From the NCBI GenBank assembly GCA_050480245.1, contig JBCNEQ010000055.1: DNA of 64,000 nt; one strand, written 5' to 3'. Shown one piece after another: positions 24,304-32,707 of the stretch. Source of the DNA: Anoxybacillus sp050480245 (GTDB taxonomy: Bacteria; Bacillota; Bacilli; Bacillales; Anoxybacillaceae). Each line of letters opens with the position of its first letter. The first letter of the stretch is position 1. The notes beneath the pieces were generated by a model. It was not told where the DNA came from and made no database searches. It saw only the letters and a list, made by a program, of their open reading frames with translations. The position numbers and the translations under genes were made by a program.

Positions 24304-25109
24304 ATCATGCTATAGTACTTTGCTAACTCGATGACCATCGCTCCCATTCTTTCATGAGCCGGTGCGATCACACGATTAATTCCTTCCTCTTGTAACGCTT
24401 CTTTCGTTACTTTTCCAACAGCAACAGCTACGATATCTTCAGCAAAAGCCTGCTTGATCTGTTCGACATATCCGTGCTCACGAACAAACGAAAAGAAAAA
24501 ACGCACTTGAATTGCTGATGTAAAACAAACCGCTTGCACAGAACGAGAAACAATTTCGTCAATAAGCTGTTTTATCACATCTGGTGCAGGTCGTGTATGA
24601 AGATATGGCCACACTTCTTTATACAAAGCCCCGCGTTTAACTAAAAATTGCTTTAACGATGGCGCTGAATCGCCATAAAGCTGAACAACAACATGTTTAC
24701 CTGTCCAATCCACCTCCTCTAACGCGCGTACTAGACCTTGTGTCGTTCCATCGTCTGCACATATATGTGGGTTTATGCCATATGCACGTAATGCGTTCAT
24801 CGTTTTATAGCCGCGCACTGCCACATACGCTTGGCGAATCGCCTGAAGTAACGTTTCTCCTATTGCCCATTCATTCGCTTTTTTTATTAACGCTTCTACG
24901 CCAATTCCCGTCGTAAAAATAAACCAATCGTTTTGTTCATGAACAATTTGATGAAGTTGTTGTTTTAACTCTTCATTGAAAAACGTCGTGCCTTGAGTCG
25001 GTCGCGAAATCGGAATGCCTCCTTGTTTGACAATGAGCGCACTCATCTCTTCAATTTTCCGCGAAGCGCATAACACAATTTTTTTATTCGCTAATGCTTT
25101 CTCGATCAT
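24300..25109 (-). CDS. Uroporphyrinogen-III synthase family protein
   Basis: 269 residues with the HemD two-domain fold: N-terminal KKIVLCASRKIEEMSALIVKQ, DWFIFTTGIGVEAL, AVRGYKTMNALRAYGI, then VQLYGDSAPSLKQFL, AVCFTSAIQVRFFFSF and VAVGKVTKEALQEEGI. HemD closes hydroxymethylbilane to uroporphyrinogen III. It stands alone rather than in a hemAXCDBL operon, so it may be a second HemD-like protein with another role. ATG 25109 has AGGAG 9 nt upstream; an earlier ATG abuts the ribosome-binding site. Confidence 0.82.
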   Translation of the reverse strand: MIEKALANKKIVLCASRKIEEMSALIVKQGGIPISRPTQGTTFFNEELKQQLHQIVHEQNDWFIFTTGIGVEALIKKANEWAIGETLLQAIRQAYVAVRGYKTMNALRAYGINPHICADDGTTQGLVRALEEVDWTGKHVVVQLYGDSAPSLKQFLVKRGALYKEVWPYLHTRPAPDVIKQLIDEIVSRSVQAVCFTSAIQVRFFFSFVREHGYVEQIKQAFAEDIVAVAVGKVTKEALQEEGINRVIAPAHERMGAMVIELAKYYSMM

Positions 25110-25300
25110 TTTTCTCATCTCCTTTTCTTTACATCATATCATATAAAAAACGCAAAATAACGCAAATTTTGTTGAAACATGACATAAAACATCGAACTGT
25201 TATACATTCACATCATTACTAACTTAGCTTACAATGAAGGAGATGATTCGACGAAAATATTCAAATTATTCAAAACATGTGTCGAAAGGAGCGGCTTTAT

Positions 25301-26611
25301 ATGCCTTGGCCTATTAAAGAGATTTTGTTGAACTTATTTTTTATTATATTAGCACTATTGATCGTTCCGATTTGGCCTAAAGAACGTCGTATATCCGAGC
25401 ATATGAAAACAATTTTAAAAACGATGGCGATCGGAATATGCATCATATTTTGTATGACATTTCCCATCAAAGAAACAAATGAATTTATTTTTGATTTGCG
25501 TCAAGTCGCTATTTGGATCGGCTGCCTATATGGTGGGGTATTTTCGATCCTTTTTCTCCCGGTACTCACTATTATTTATCATATCATTATCGGTGGGACA
25601 GAAGGTATGATTGTAACGATGATTGTTACGATCATACAAGTCTTGATTTGTTTCTTGTTTTATCAAAAATTCCAAACTTCCTTATCTTCAAAACAACGAA
25701 TAACCGTTATTATTATTTTATCCGTTGGAACAGCTCTTTTAACGATTATACTTTCTAGCATATGGATGAATGACGAATATGAGCTCATACATATGATTTC
25801 AGCATATTTCCCAACGCAACCACTCGCAGCATTTTTAGGTGCTTATATTACCGAAACGATTCGAAAACATAGCGATCTTCGTCGTCGTATTATTCGTGCT
25901 GAAAAAATGGAAGTCGTTGGACATTTAGCTGCCTCGATTTCACATGAGGTGCGTAATCCATTAACCGTATCTAGGGGATTTATGCAATTGCTACTACAAA
26001 GCGAACGAATGAATTATAAAGATAAACAATATATTCAAATTGCGATCGAAGAGATTGATCGCGCCGGAGCGATTATTACAGACTATTTAACATTCGCCAA
26101 ACCAGCGCCAGAACATATCGAAAAATTAAATGTAAAAACGGAAATTGAACGGGTAATCGATATTTTACGGCCTCTTGCCAACATGAGCAGCATTGAAATT
26201 CAAACATCTCTCTTACCATTTGCAGTGAAAGGAGAGCGACAAAAGTTTCAACAATGTTTACTCAATGTAATGAAAAATGCGATTGAAGCGATGCCAAACG
26301 GAGGTACGTTATATGTTAACGTATCCATTGATAAAGATTATGTGCTGATTCATATCGGCGATACAGGAGTAGGAATGACAAAAGAACAAATTGAACGCCT
26401 TGGAGAACCTTATTTCACAACAAAAGGAACGAAAGGGACAGGCCTTGGAATGATGGTCGTTTATCGCATTGTTGAAACAATGGAAGGCGATCTATTTATT
26501 CATAGCGAAGTTGGTGAAGGAACAGATGTATATATGTATTTTCCGTCCTATTATAAATCAGATGTCGAAAAAACGTTAAAACGATCCCAATTTGAACGAG
26601 TTGGTTGTTGA
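25301..26611 (+). CDS. Sensor histidine kinase with 5TM (5TMR-LYT) sensor
   Basis: 436-residue membrane kinase. Five to six hydrophobic segments fill residues 8-185 in the 5TMR-LYT pattern, followed directly by HisKA with phospho-acceptor His215 (ASISHEVRNPLTVSRGF) and a HATPase domain with N box (LNVMKNAIEAMPNGG), G1 (IGDTGVGM) and G2 (GTKGTGLGMMVV). This is the layout of B. subtilis KinB-type sporulation kinases. No response regulator is adjacent, which fits feeding a phosphorelay, but that is inference. ATG 25301 has AAAGGAG 10 nt upstream. Confidence 0.85.
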   Translation: MPWPIKEILLNLFFIILALLIVPIWPKERRISEHMKTILKTMAIGICIIFCMTFPIKETNEFIFDLRQVAIWIGCLYGGVFSILFLPVLTIIYHIIIGGTEGMIVTMIVTIIQVLICFLFYQKFQTSLSSKQRITVIIILSVGTALLTIILSSIWMNDEYELIHMISAYFPTQPLAAFLGAYITETIRKHSDLRRRIIRAEKMEVVGHLAASISHEVRNPLTVSRGFMQLLLQSERMNYKDKQYIQIAIEEIDRAGAIITDYLTFAKPAPEHIEKLNVKTEIERVIDILRPLANMSSIEIQTSLLPFAVKGERQKFQQCLLNVMKNAIEAMPNGGTLYVNVSIDKDYVLIHIGDTGVGMTKEQIERLGEPYFTTKGTKGTGLGMMVVYRIVETMEGDLFIHSEVGEGTDVYMYFPSYYKSDVEKTLKRSQFERVGC

Positions 26612-26630
26612 TGAACGAGTTGGTTGTTGA
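26593..26630 (+). repeat. Perfect 19-bp tandem duplication
   Basis: TGAACGAGTTGGTTGTTGA occurs twice back to back. The first copy ends with the kinase stop codon, so the second lies wholly outside the coding region. Confidence 0.9.
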
Positions 26631-26676
26631 TTTGTTCTTTTTTTACTTTGATTATTTAGAACATAGTTCAATTAAT

Positions 26677-26703
26677 AAAAGGTCGTGTGGAAAACGACCT
26701 TTT
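26677..26703 (+). terminator. Bidirectional terminator between kinase and flavodoxin
   Basis: Perfect 10-bp stem AAAAGGTCGT/ACGACCTTTT with a seven-base loop between the convergent genes. Confidence 0.75.
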
Positions 26704-27142
26704 ATAACTGTTTTGCAAAGTCACGACCAAATGCGATACATAACTGCTTCTCTTCATTTGTCGGCGTCAATTCTATCTTCAGTCCCGCGAGGACGACTTC
26801 GGCTCCACGTTCTTGTAGTTTTTCGATTAAAATGTCGACAGCTGCACCGTACTTTTCATAACTTGAATCGCACGAACCGAAAACTGCCGCTTTTTTTCCT
26901 GTTAAATCAACATCATCTAATTCATCATAAAAGTCTAAAAAGTCGTCTGGTAATTCACCATCTCCCCACGTATACGCTCCAAGTAAAATGCCATCGTATT
27001 GTTCAAGCTCTGTTGCTGTGGCATCTAATACTTCTTTTACTTCTAACTCAATTCCTTGTTCACGAACACCTTCAGCAATCGCCTCTGCTATCTCTTCTGT
27101 ATTTCCTGTCATGCTTGTAAATATCATTATTGCCTTTGGCAC
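26702..27142 (-). CDS. Flavodoxin (YkuN/YkuP-like)
   Basis: 146-residue short-chain flavodoxin. FMN phosphate loop IFTSMTGNTEEIAEAI near the N-terminus, aromatic flanking loops LLGAYTWGDGELPDDF and FGSCDSSYEKYGAAVD. It replaces ferredoxin as electron carrier when iron is short. GTG start at 27142 with AGGGGGGA 6 nt upstream. Two Fur-like boxes precede the gene, consistent with iron control, as for ykuN of B. subtilis. Confidence 0.92.
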   Translation of the reverse strand: MPKAIMIFTSMTGNTEEIAEAIAEGVREQGIELEVKEVLDATATELEQYDGILLGAYTWGDGELPDDFLDFYDELDDVDLTGKKAAVFGSCDSSYEKYGAAVDILIEKLQERGAEVVLAGLKIELTPTNEEKQLCIAFGRDFAKQL

Positions 27143-27167
27143 GCATAGTCCCCCCTATGTATATAAG

Positions 27168-27182
27168 TGATAATCACTTTCA
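27168..27182 (-). promoter_or_regulatory. Fur-like box 1 (flavodoxin)
   Basis: TGATAATCACTTTCA matches the 7-1-7 Fur/Per consensus TGATAATNATTATCA at 12 of 14 defined positions, 26 nt upstream of the flavodoxin start. Confidence 0.5.
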
Positions 27183-27196
27183 ATAATTATATTAAA

Positions 27197-27211
27197 TGAT
27201 AATGATTATCT
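27197..27211 (-). promoter_or_regulatory. Fur box 2 (flavodoxin)
   Basis: TGATAATGATTATCT matches the Fur 7-1-7 consensus TGATAATNATTATCA at 13 of 14 defined positions. Together with box 1 it makes iron repression of the flavodoxin likely. Confidence 0.7.
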
Positions 27212-27235
27212 TTGTCAATTTTCAAGAAGAAAAAA

Positions 27236-27263
27236 CGCGCGATGTTGTCATCGCACGCTTACT
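27236..27263 (-). terminator. Terminator of the fru operon
   Basis: Stem formed by CGCGATG/CATCGCA with flanking pairs and a TTGT loop, followed by TTTTTTC on the minus strand after the fruA stop. Confidence 0.65.
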
Positions 27264-27267
27264 TTTA

Positions 27268-29121
27268 TCATTCTTTTACTTCTTTTTTCCATAATCCAAC
27301 CATAAACGCTGTCACAAGTGAACCAACTAAAATCGCAAGTACATATAACAATGGATTTCCTTTTACGATTGGGATAACGAAAATGCCACCATGTGGTGCA
27401 GGAAGACCGATGCCAAACATCATTGTTAACGCCCCTGCAATCGCTGAACCGACAATAATTGATGGGATGACACGTCCTGGATCGGCTGCCGCAAACGGAA
27501 TGGCTCCTTCTGTAATAAACGAAGCCCCCATAATATAGCACGTTTTTCCAGCTTCTCGCTCTGCTTTTGTAAATTTCTTTTTAAATAACGTCGTCGCAAT
27601 CGCTAATCCTAAAGGCGGAACCATTCCACCCGCCATAATGGCTGCGTGTGGTGCATAATTTCCCGCATCAATCATTGCAATACCAAACGTGAAGGCAGCT
27701 TTATTAATCGGTCCACCCATATCAACCGCCATCATTCCTCCAAGGACAAGACCGAGTAAAACAAGGTTGCCTGTTCCCATATTTTCAAGCCATGTTTTCA
27801 TTCCTTCATTTAACGCTTTTACCGGATCAATAACGACATACATCATAATAAGCCCCGTGAGCAATATACCGAATAACGGATAAAGGAGAACAGGTTTAAT
27901 TCCTTCAAGTGATTGCGGTAGGCGACTAAACCATTTTTTCAACCCTACAACGAGATAACCTGCTAAAAAGCCAGCGATAAGACCACCTAAAAAACCAGCA
28001 CCACCATTTGCTGCCATAAATCCTCCGACCATCCCTGGCGCAAATCCTGGGCGATCTGCGATGCTCATTGCGATAAAACCAGCTAACACAGGGATCATAA
28101 GCGCAAAAGCATTGCCCCCACCAATGTCCATCAGCGCCTTTGCAATCGGATGGAACGACGGATCATTTGGATCGAACGCTTTAATGCCGAAAATAAACGA
28201 GATCGCAATTAAAATACCGCCACCAACGACAAATGGAAGCATATTCGATACGCCATTCATTAAGTGTTTATAAAAACCTGTTCGTTCTTTTGACGCATAC
28301 GAATGGTTTCCACCACTTGCACGATAAATCGGGGCATCTTGTTTTAATGCTCGTTCAATGAGTTGCTCTGGTTTACGAATCGCATCGGCAACAGGTACTT
28401 GGATCACATATTTGCCATCAAATCGATCCATTTCTACTTGTTTATCCGCCGCAACGATAATAGCGACCGCTTCTTCAATTTCTTGTTGTGTTAACTCATT
28501 TTTCACCCCGCTAGAGCCGTTCGTTTCTACTTTCATGTCGACTCCCATTTCTTTTGCTTTCGCCTTTAAGGCGTCAGCTGCCATATACGTATGCGCAATG
28601 CCTGTCGGGCAAGCGGTAACTGCCAATATTTTCTTTCCAAACTGTTGCTTCTCTTCTTCCACCATTTCCCCCTCCTTCTCTTGAATTGCTTGAATGATCT
28701 GTCGCTTTGTTGAAGCGTTTTCAATTTTTGATCGAAATGATGAATCCATTAATAATGTTGATAATCGGGATAAAGCTTCTAAATGTGTGTTATCGGCTCC
28801 TTCTGGCGCTGCAATCATAAAAAACAAGTGGCTGCGTTTTCCGTCTAACGCATCGTAATCAATTCCTTCTTTCGAGCGTCCAAAAACAACAGCTGGCATA
28901 CGAACCGCTTTTGTTTTTGCGTGAGGGATGGCAATTCCTTCACCGATCCCTGTTGTGCTTTGCGCTTCACGAGCAAAAATCGCTTCGATAAACGTCTGAC
29001 GATCGTGCAATTTCCCCGTTTTCTCAAGAACATTTGCTAATTCTTCGATCACTTCTTTTTTTGTTCGTGCTTTCAAATCAAGAACAATCGTATCTTCTGT
29101 CAACAAATCAGTTATTCTCAT
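27268..29121 (-). CDS. fruA: PTS fructose transporter subunit EIIABC
   Basis: 617-residue permease that imports fructose as fructose-1-phosphate. Domains in order: EIIA (residues 1-145, phospho-His67 in GIAIPHAKT), EIIB (about 162-260, phospho-Cys171 in VTACPTGIAHTYM), EIIC (about 290-615, multiple membrane segments with PFVVGGGILIAISFIFG). Its start overlaps the fruK stop by four bases. Third gene of fruR-fruK-fruA, the standard Bacillus order. Confidence 0.95.
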   Translation of the reverse strand: MRITDLLTEDTIVLDLKARTKKEVIEELANVLEKTGKLHDRQTFIEAIFAREAQSTTGIGEGIAIPHAKTKAVRMPAVVFGRSKEGIDYDALDGKRSHLFFMIAAPEGADNTHLEALSRLSTLLMDSSFRSKIENASTKRQIIQAIQEKEGEMVEEEKQQFGKKILAVTACPTGIAHTYMAADALKAKAKEMGVDMKVETNGSSGVKNELTQQEIEEAVAIIVAADKQVEMDRFDGKYVIQVPVADAIRKPEQLIERALKQDAPIYRASGGNHSYASKERTGFYKHLMNGVSNMLPFVVGGGILIAISFIFGIKAFDPNDPSFHPIAKALMDIGGGNAFALMIPVLAGFIAMSIADRPGFAPGMVGGFMAANGGAGFLGGLIAGFLAGYLVVGLKKWFSRLPQSLEGIKPVLLYPLFGILLTGLIMMYVVIDPVKALNEGMKTWLENMGTGNLVLLGLVLGGMMAVDMGGPINKAAFTFGIAMIDAGNYAPHAAIMAGGMVPPLGLAIATTLFKKKFTKAEREAGKTCYIMGASFITEGAIPFAAADPGRVIPSIIVGSAIAGALTMMFGIGLPAPHGGIFVIPIVKGNPLLYVLAILVGSLVTAFMVGLWKKEVKE

Positions 29122-30041
29122 ACAACATCCTCCATTCGTGTGATGTTTACTTCACCGAGCAAGCGATGAACTTCTTCTTCTGTACACAAATCTTCAGAAA
29201 ATGCCGTCGCACTCCCTGCCGCAACGCTATATCGAAACGCTTCTTCAAGCGATGCTTCATTCACATATGCACCTAAAAATCCAGCTACCATCGAATCACC
29301 AGCACCAACTGAATTTTTCACTATTCCCTTTGGTGCTTGAGCAACTAATATGACATCTTTATGGAATAAAATCGCCCCATCTCCTGCAAGGGAAACGATG
29401 ACATGTTGCACGCCATTGTCAATTAGTTTTTTTCCATATTCGATGATTTGATGGTGACTATGAATATGTGCTCCGAACAATTCTCCAAGCTCGATTTGGT
29501 TCGGCTTAAGTAAAAACGGCTCGTATGCCACTGCTTTTTTTAGTGCCTTTCCACTCGTATCAACAACAACAGAAACCCGTCGTTTTTTTGCTTCTTCTAT
29601 CATAGTGACGTAAAATGTATCATCTACTGACGGCGGAAGGCTTCCTGCCAAAACAAGTATATCTCCTTTTTTTAGCTGTTTAATTTTGTCTATCAGCGCT
29701 TCTTTATGTTCATCGCTAATGACAGGCCCTTCGCCATTTATTTCTGTTTCTTTCTCCCCTTTTAACTTAATGTTTAATCGCGTTTGTCCAGGCACAGCAA
29801 TAAAATCCGTTAAAATATGTTCCCGTTTCAATTCATCGGCAATAAACTGCCCCGTAAATCCACCAATAAAACCAAGCGCAACATTATGAACATGTAGTCG
29901 CTTCAATACGCGTGATACATTAATCCCTTTCCCACCTGGAAAATATGCTGTTTTTGTCGCGCGATTTAATTGCCCTAGTTCAATCTGTTGTGCTTCAACA
30001 ACATAATCAACAGAAGGATTTAACGTACATGTATAAATCAT
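29118..30041 (-). CDS. fruK: 1-phosphofructokinase
   Basis: 307-residue PfkB-family kinase converting fructose-1-phosphate to fructose-1,6-bisphosphate. N-terminal CTLNPSVDYVV, sugar-binding PGGKGINVSRVLKRL, and the C-terminal ATP/anion-hole signature VGAGDSMVAGFLGA with the catalytic Asp are all present. Overlaps fruR and fruA by four bases each, indicating translational coupling with the transporter that makes its substrate. Confidence 0.95.
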   Translation of the reverse strand: MIYTCTLNPSVDYVVEAQQIELGQLNRATKTAYFPGGKGINVSRVLKRLHVHNVALGFIGGFTGQFIADELKREHILTDFIAVPGQTRLNIKLKGEKETEINGEGPVISDEHKEALIDKIKQLKKGDILVLAGSLPPSVDDTFYVTMIEEAKKRRVSVVVDTSGKALKKAVAYEPFLLKPNQIELGELFGAHIHSHHQIIEYGKKLIDNGVQHVIVSLAGDGAILFHKDVILVAQAPKGIVKNSVGAGDSMVAGFLGAYVNEASLEEAFRYSVAAGSATAFSEDLCTEEEVHRLLGEVNITRMEDVV

Positions 30042-30790
30042 GATTTCACAACCTCTACTGTCGTTTTTGTTTCGTACATCGCTAGCAATTCTTCATCCGT
30101 TTCATTTGTAATCATTGTTGCTTCTTGTAATTCTGCAATTTTCGCAAATGTGCTTTCGTTAAGTTTTGAATGATCCGCTAATACGAAAGCTTGTCGGGAT
30201 AAATGAATCGCTGTTTGTTTCATAAATGCTTCCTCAGGATCTGGAGTTGTATACCCAAAGTCAATATGAACACCATTTACTCCAATAAAACATTTATCAA
30301 AGCTATATTGTTGCAACGAATGGATCGCTCCTCGACCAATTAACGCATTCGTTTTTTTCTTAATGAATCCCCCAACGAGATATGTTGGAATGTCTTTTTC
30401 TAATAGTGCCTCAATATGCATAATACCGTTAGTGACTACGACGATATTTTTTGCTTCGATATAAGGAATCATCTGTAACGTTGTCGTTCCCGCATCTAAA
30501 TAAATACAATCTCCATCTTGAATAAGACTAGCCGCATATTTGCCGATGGACTGTTTTTCATGAATGTTTTTGGTCGATTTTTCAAAAACGCTCAACTCTT
30601 CTCTTTTTTGTTGTAATAGCGCTGCTCCGCCGTGGACACGCTTTAGCTTTTTTTGTTTTTCTAGCTGTCTTAAATCGCGCCGAATTGTTGATTCTGAACA
30701 TTGTGTAGCTTCAACAAATTCATGCAACTTTACGACTTCTTTTTCTTGCAACAACTGTAAAATAACACGATGTCGTTCCGGTGTTAACAA
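30038..30790 (-). CDS. fruR: DeoR-family fructose operon repressor
   Basis: 250 residues. N-terminal DeoR helix-turn-helix (LTPERHRVILQLLQEKEVVK then CSESTIRRDLRQLEKQKKL), followed by the sugar-phosphate-binding DeoRC domain (YLDAGTTTLQMIPYI, VVTNGIMHIEAL, FIGVNGVH, LADHSKLNES). Expected to release DNA on binding fructose-1-phosphate. Start codon is TTG at 30790 with AGGAGG 7 nt upstream. First gene of the fru operon. Confidence 0.93.
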   Translation of the reverse strand: MLTPERHRVILQLLQEKEVVKLHEFVEATQCSESTIRRDLRQLEKQKKLKRVHGGAALLQQKREELSVFEKSTKNIHEKQSIGKYAASLIQDGDCIYLDAGTTTLQMIPYIEAKNIVVVTNGIMHIEALLEKDIPTYLVGGFIKKKTNALIGRGAIHSLQQYSFDKCFIGVNGVHIDFGYTTPDPEEAFMKQTAIHLSRQAFVLADHSKLNESTFAKIAELQEATMITNETDEELLAMYETKTTVEVVKS

Positions 30791-30806
30791 CTTTACACCT
30801 CCTTTT

Positions 30807-30820
30807 TTAAATCGCTTACA
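30807..30820 (-). promoter_or_regulatory. Possible cre site upstream of fruR
   Basis: TTAAATCGCTTACA (plus strand) fits the CcpA operator TGNAANCGNWNNCA except for one base. It lies between the -10 and the ribosome-binding site, where CcpA could act as a roadblock. Confidence 0.4.
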
Positions 30821-30825
30821 TTTTT

Positions 30826-30854
30826 ATCATACCGAAGTACATACAAAAAATCAA
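30826..30854 (-). promoter_or_regulatory. Promoter of the fru operon
   Basis: Minus strand: -35 TTGATT (30854-30849), 17-nt spacer, -10 TATGAT (30831-30826), about 35 nt upstream of the fruR start. Confidence 0.6.
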
Positions 30855-30929
30855 CCAAATTCGATCGATTTTAATCAAAAATAATCACTTTAATCCATAT
30901 ATCATTCACAAACGGTCAATTTTCAGAAA

Positions 30930-30958
30930 AAAATAAAAACTGCCTCACATTGAGACAG
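30930..30958 (-). terminator. Terminator after a short remnant ORF
   Basis: Stem CTGTCTCA/TGAGGCAG (one G-U pair) with a three-base loop and TTTTTATTTTTT on the minus strand. The remnant ORF's stop codon is in the loop. Confidence 0.7.
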
Positions 30959-31115
30959 CTTCATTTGCATTTGCAATTTTTTCTGGATAATATTCTTCAA
31001 TCATTTGGATAAATGGCTCGACTTTATAAAGCAACAGTTTCAACTGCTCTTCAACAACATCTAAATCTTCTATGAAAACGATTATATTGACGAAATATTT
31101 CGTCTTTCTTACTGA
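30945..31115 (-). pseudogene. C-terminal remnant of an unidentified gene
   Basis: An open frame of 57 codons ending EDLDVVEEQLKLLLYKVEPF, then IQMIEEYYPEKIANANEAVSM, directly before an intrinsic terminator. There is no ATG, GTG or TTG near its upstream end and no ribosome-binding site; a stop precedes it at 31116-31118. The coding-like composition and the retained terminator suggest the 3' end of a lost gene. Not recognised. Nothing else is seen in the 30.8-31.18 kb gap besides the fru promoter and the glpK terminator. Confidence 0.4.
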
Positions 31116-31142
31116 TTATTTAGAACATAGTTTTATTTATAG

Positions 31143-31175
31143 AAAAACCGACTGCCTAAAAAGCAGCCGGTTTTA
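31143..31175 (-). terminator. Terminator of glpK
   Basis: Stem AAAACCGGCTGC/GCAGTCGGTTTT on the minus strand (one G-U pair) with a seven-base loop and a TT tail, right after the glpK stop. Confidence 0.8.
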
Positions 31176-31178
31176 TTT

Positions 31179-32669
31179 TTATTTAAACGCTTGTGCAGCG
31201 CGAACTGCTTTTTTCCACCCATCATACAATCGTTGCTGAGTATCAGCGTTCATTTTTGGTTCGAAAGCACGGTCGATGTTCCATTGTTTCGCAATCTCTT
31301 CTCTACTTCCCCAATATCCAACCGCTAGTCCTGCCAAATAAGCAGCACCGAGAGCAGTCGTTTCGTTCACAACCGGTCTTTCAACGGGTACGCCGAGGAT
31401 GTCACTTTGAAATTGCATTAGAAAATTGTTTTTTACCGCTCCACCATCAACACGTAACGTTTTTAACGTAATCCCCGCATCCGCTTCCATTGCAGTTAGC
31501 ACATCTTTCGTTTGATATGCAAGTGACTCAAGCGTTGCGCGAATAAAGTGCTCTTTTGTCGTTCCGCGTGTCAAGCCAAATACCGCTCCTCGTACATCGC
31601 TATCCCAATATGGTGTTCCAAGTCCTACAAACGCCGGTACCACATATACACCATCTGTTGATTGTACTTTCGTTGCATATGCTTCGCTATCTTTTGCTTC
31701 CTTAATCATTCGTAATCCGTCACGTAACCATTGAATGGCAGATCCAGCAACGAAAATGCTTCCTTCTAACGCATATTCAACTTTTCCATCAATTCCCCAT
31801 GCAATTGTCGTTAATAAGCCGTGTTTAGATTGAACTGCTTTTTCACCTGTATTCATTAACATAAAGCAACCTGTGCCGTATGTGTTTTTCGCCATTCCTT
31901 CTTCAAAGCATGCTTGCCCGAACAAAGCTGCCTGTTGATCTCCTGCAATTCCAGCGATCGGCACTTCTTGCCCAAAGAAATGGTACGGTGCGGTATATGC
32001 ATAAATTTGCGAAGATGGTCTAACGTCTGGCAACATCGCTTTTGGCACACGTAAAATATCAAGTAGTTCGTCATCCCATTTTTGTTCATAAATGTTGAAC
32101 ATTAACGTTCTTGACGCATTAGAATAGTCCGTTACATGCGCTTTACCTCCAGATAATTTCCAAGTGAGCCACGTATCAATCGTTCCGAACAATAAGTCAC
32201 CGCGTTCCGCCTTTTCACGTGCTCCTTCGACATGATCTAAAATCCATTTCACTTTCGTTCCTGAGAAATACGCATCGATTAGCAAACCTGTTCTCTGACG
32301 AAATAGGTCATCGTATCCATTCTTTTTCAACTCTTCGCAAATTTGTGTTGTCTGGCGCGATTGCCACACGATGGCGTTATAAATCGGTTGTCCTGTTTGT
32401 TTGTCCCATACGACTGTCGTTTCACGTTGGTTTGTAATACCGATTGCGGCGATTTGCTTTGGTTCGACAGCTGCCTCTGACAATACCGTTGCAATGACAG
32501 CTAAAATAGAACCCCAAATTTCATTTGGGTTATGCTCCACCCATCCTGGCTGTGGAAAATATTGTGTAAATTCTTTTTGAGCAATGTGCACAACTTCCCC
32601 TTTTTTGTTAAATAAAATAGCACGTGAACTTGTTGTTCCTTGATCAAGAGCTAAAATGTACTTATCCAT
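31179..32669 (-). CDS. glpK: Glycerol kinase
   Basis: Phosphorylates glycerol to glycerol-3-phosphate. 496 residues with ALDQGTTSSRAILF at the N-terminus, NQRETTVVWDK, the substrate loop GDQQAALFGQ and the C-terminal LRVDGGAVKNNFLMQFQ. His230 in TAPYHFFGQ corresponds to the site phosphorylated by HPr in Gram-positive GlpK, so PTS activation is expected. Second gene of glpFK, controlled by the glp leader upstream of glpF. Confidence 0.96.
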   Translation of the reverse strand: MDKYILALDQGTTSSRAILFNKKGEVVHIAQKEFTQYFPQPGWVEHNPNEIWGSILAVIATVLSEAAVEPKQIAAIGITNQRETTVVWDKQTGQPIYNAIVWQSRQTTQICEELKKNGYDDLFRQRTGLLIDAYFSGTKVKWILDHVEGAREKAERGDLLFGTIDTWLTWKLSGGKAHVTDYSNASRTLMFNIYEQKWDDELLDILRVPKAMLPDVRPSSQIYAYTAPYHFFGQEVPIAGIAGDQQAALFGQACFEEGMAKNTYGTGCFMLMNTGEKAVQSKHGLLTTIAWGIDGKVEYALEGSIFVAGSAIQWLRDGLRMIKEAKDSEAYATKVQSTDGVYVVPAFVGLGTPYWDSDVRGAVFGLTRGTTKEHFIRATLESLAYQTKDVLTAMEADAGITLKTLRVDGGAVKNNFLMQFQSDILGVPVERPVVNETTALGAAYLAGLAVGYWGSREEIAKQWNIDRAFEPKMNADTQQRLYDGWKKAVRAAQAFK

Positions 32670-32707
32670 ACTTCTTTCTCCTCTCCTTAATTTTCTTCTA
32701 CTAATGA

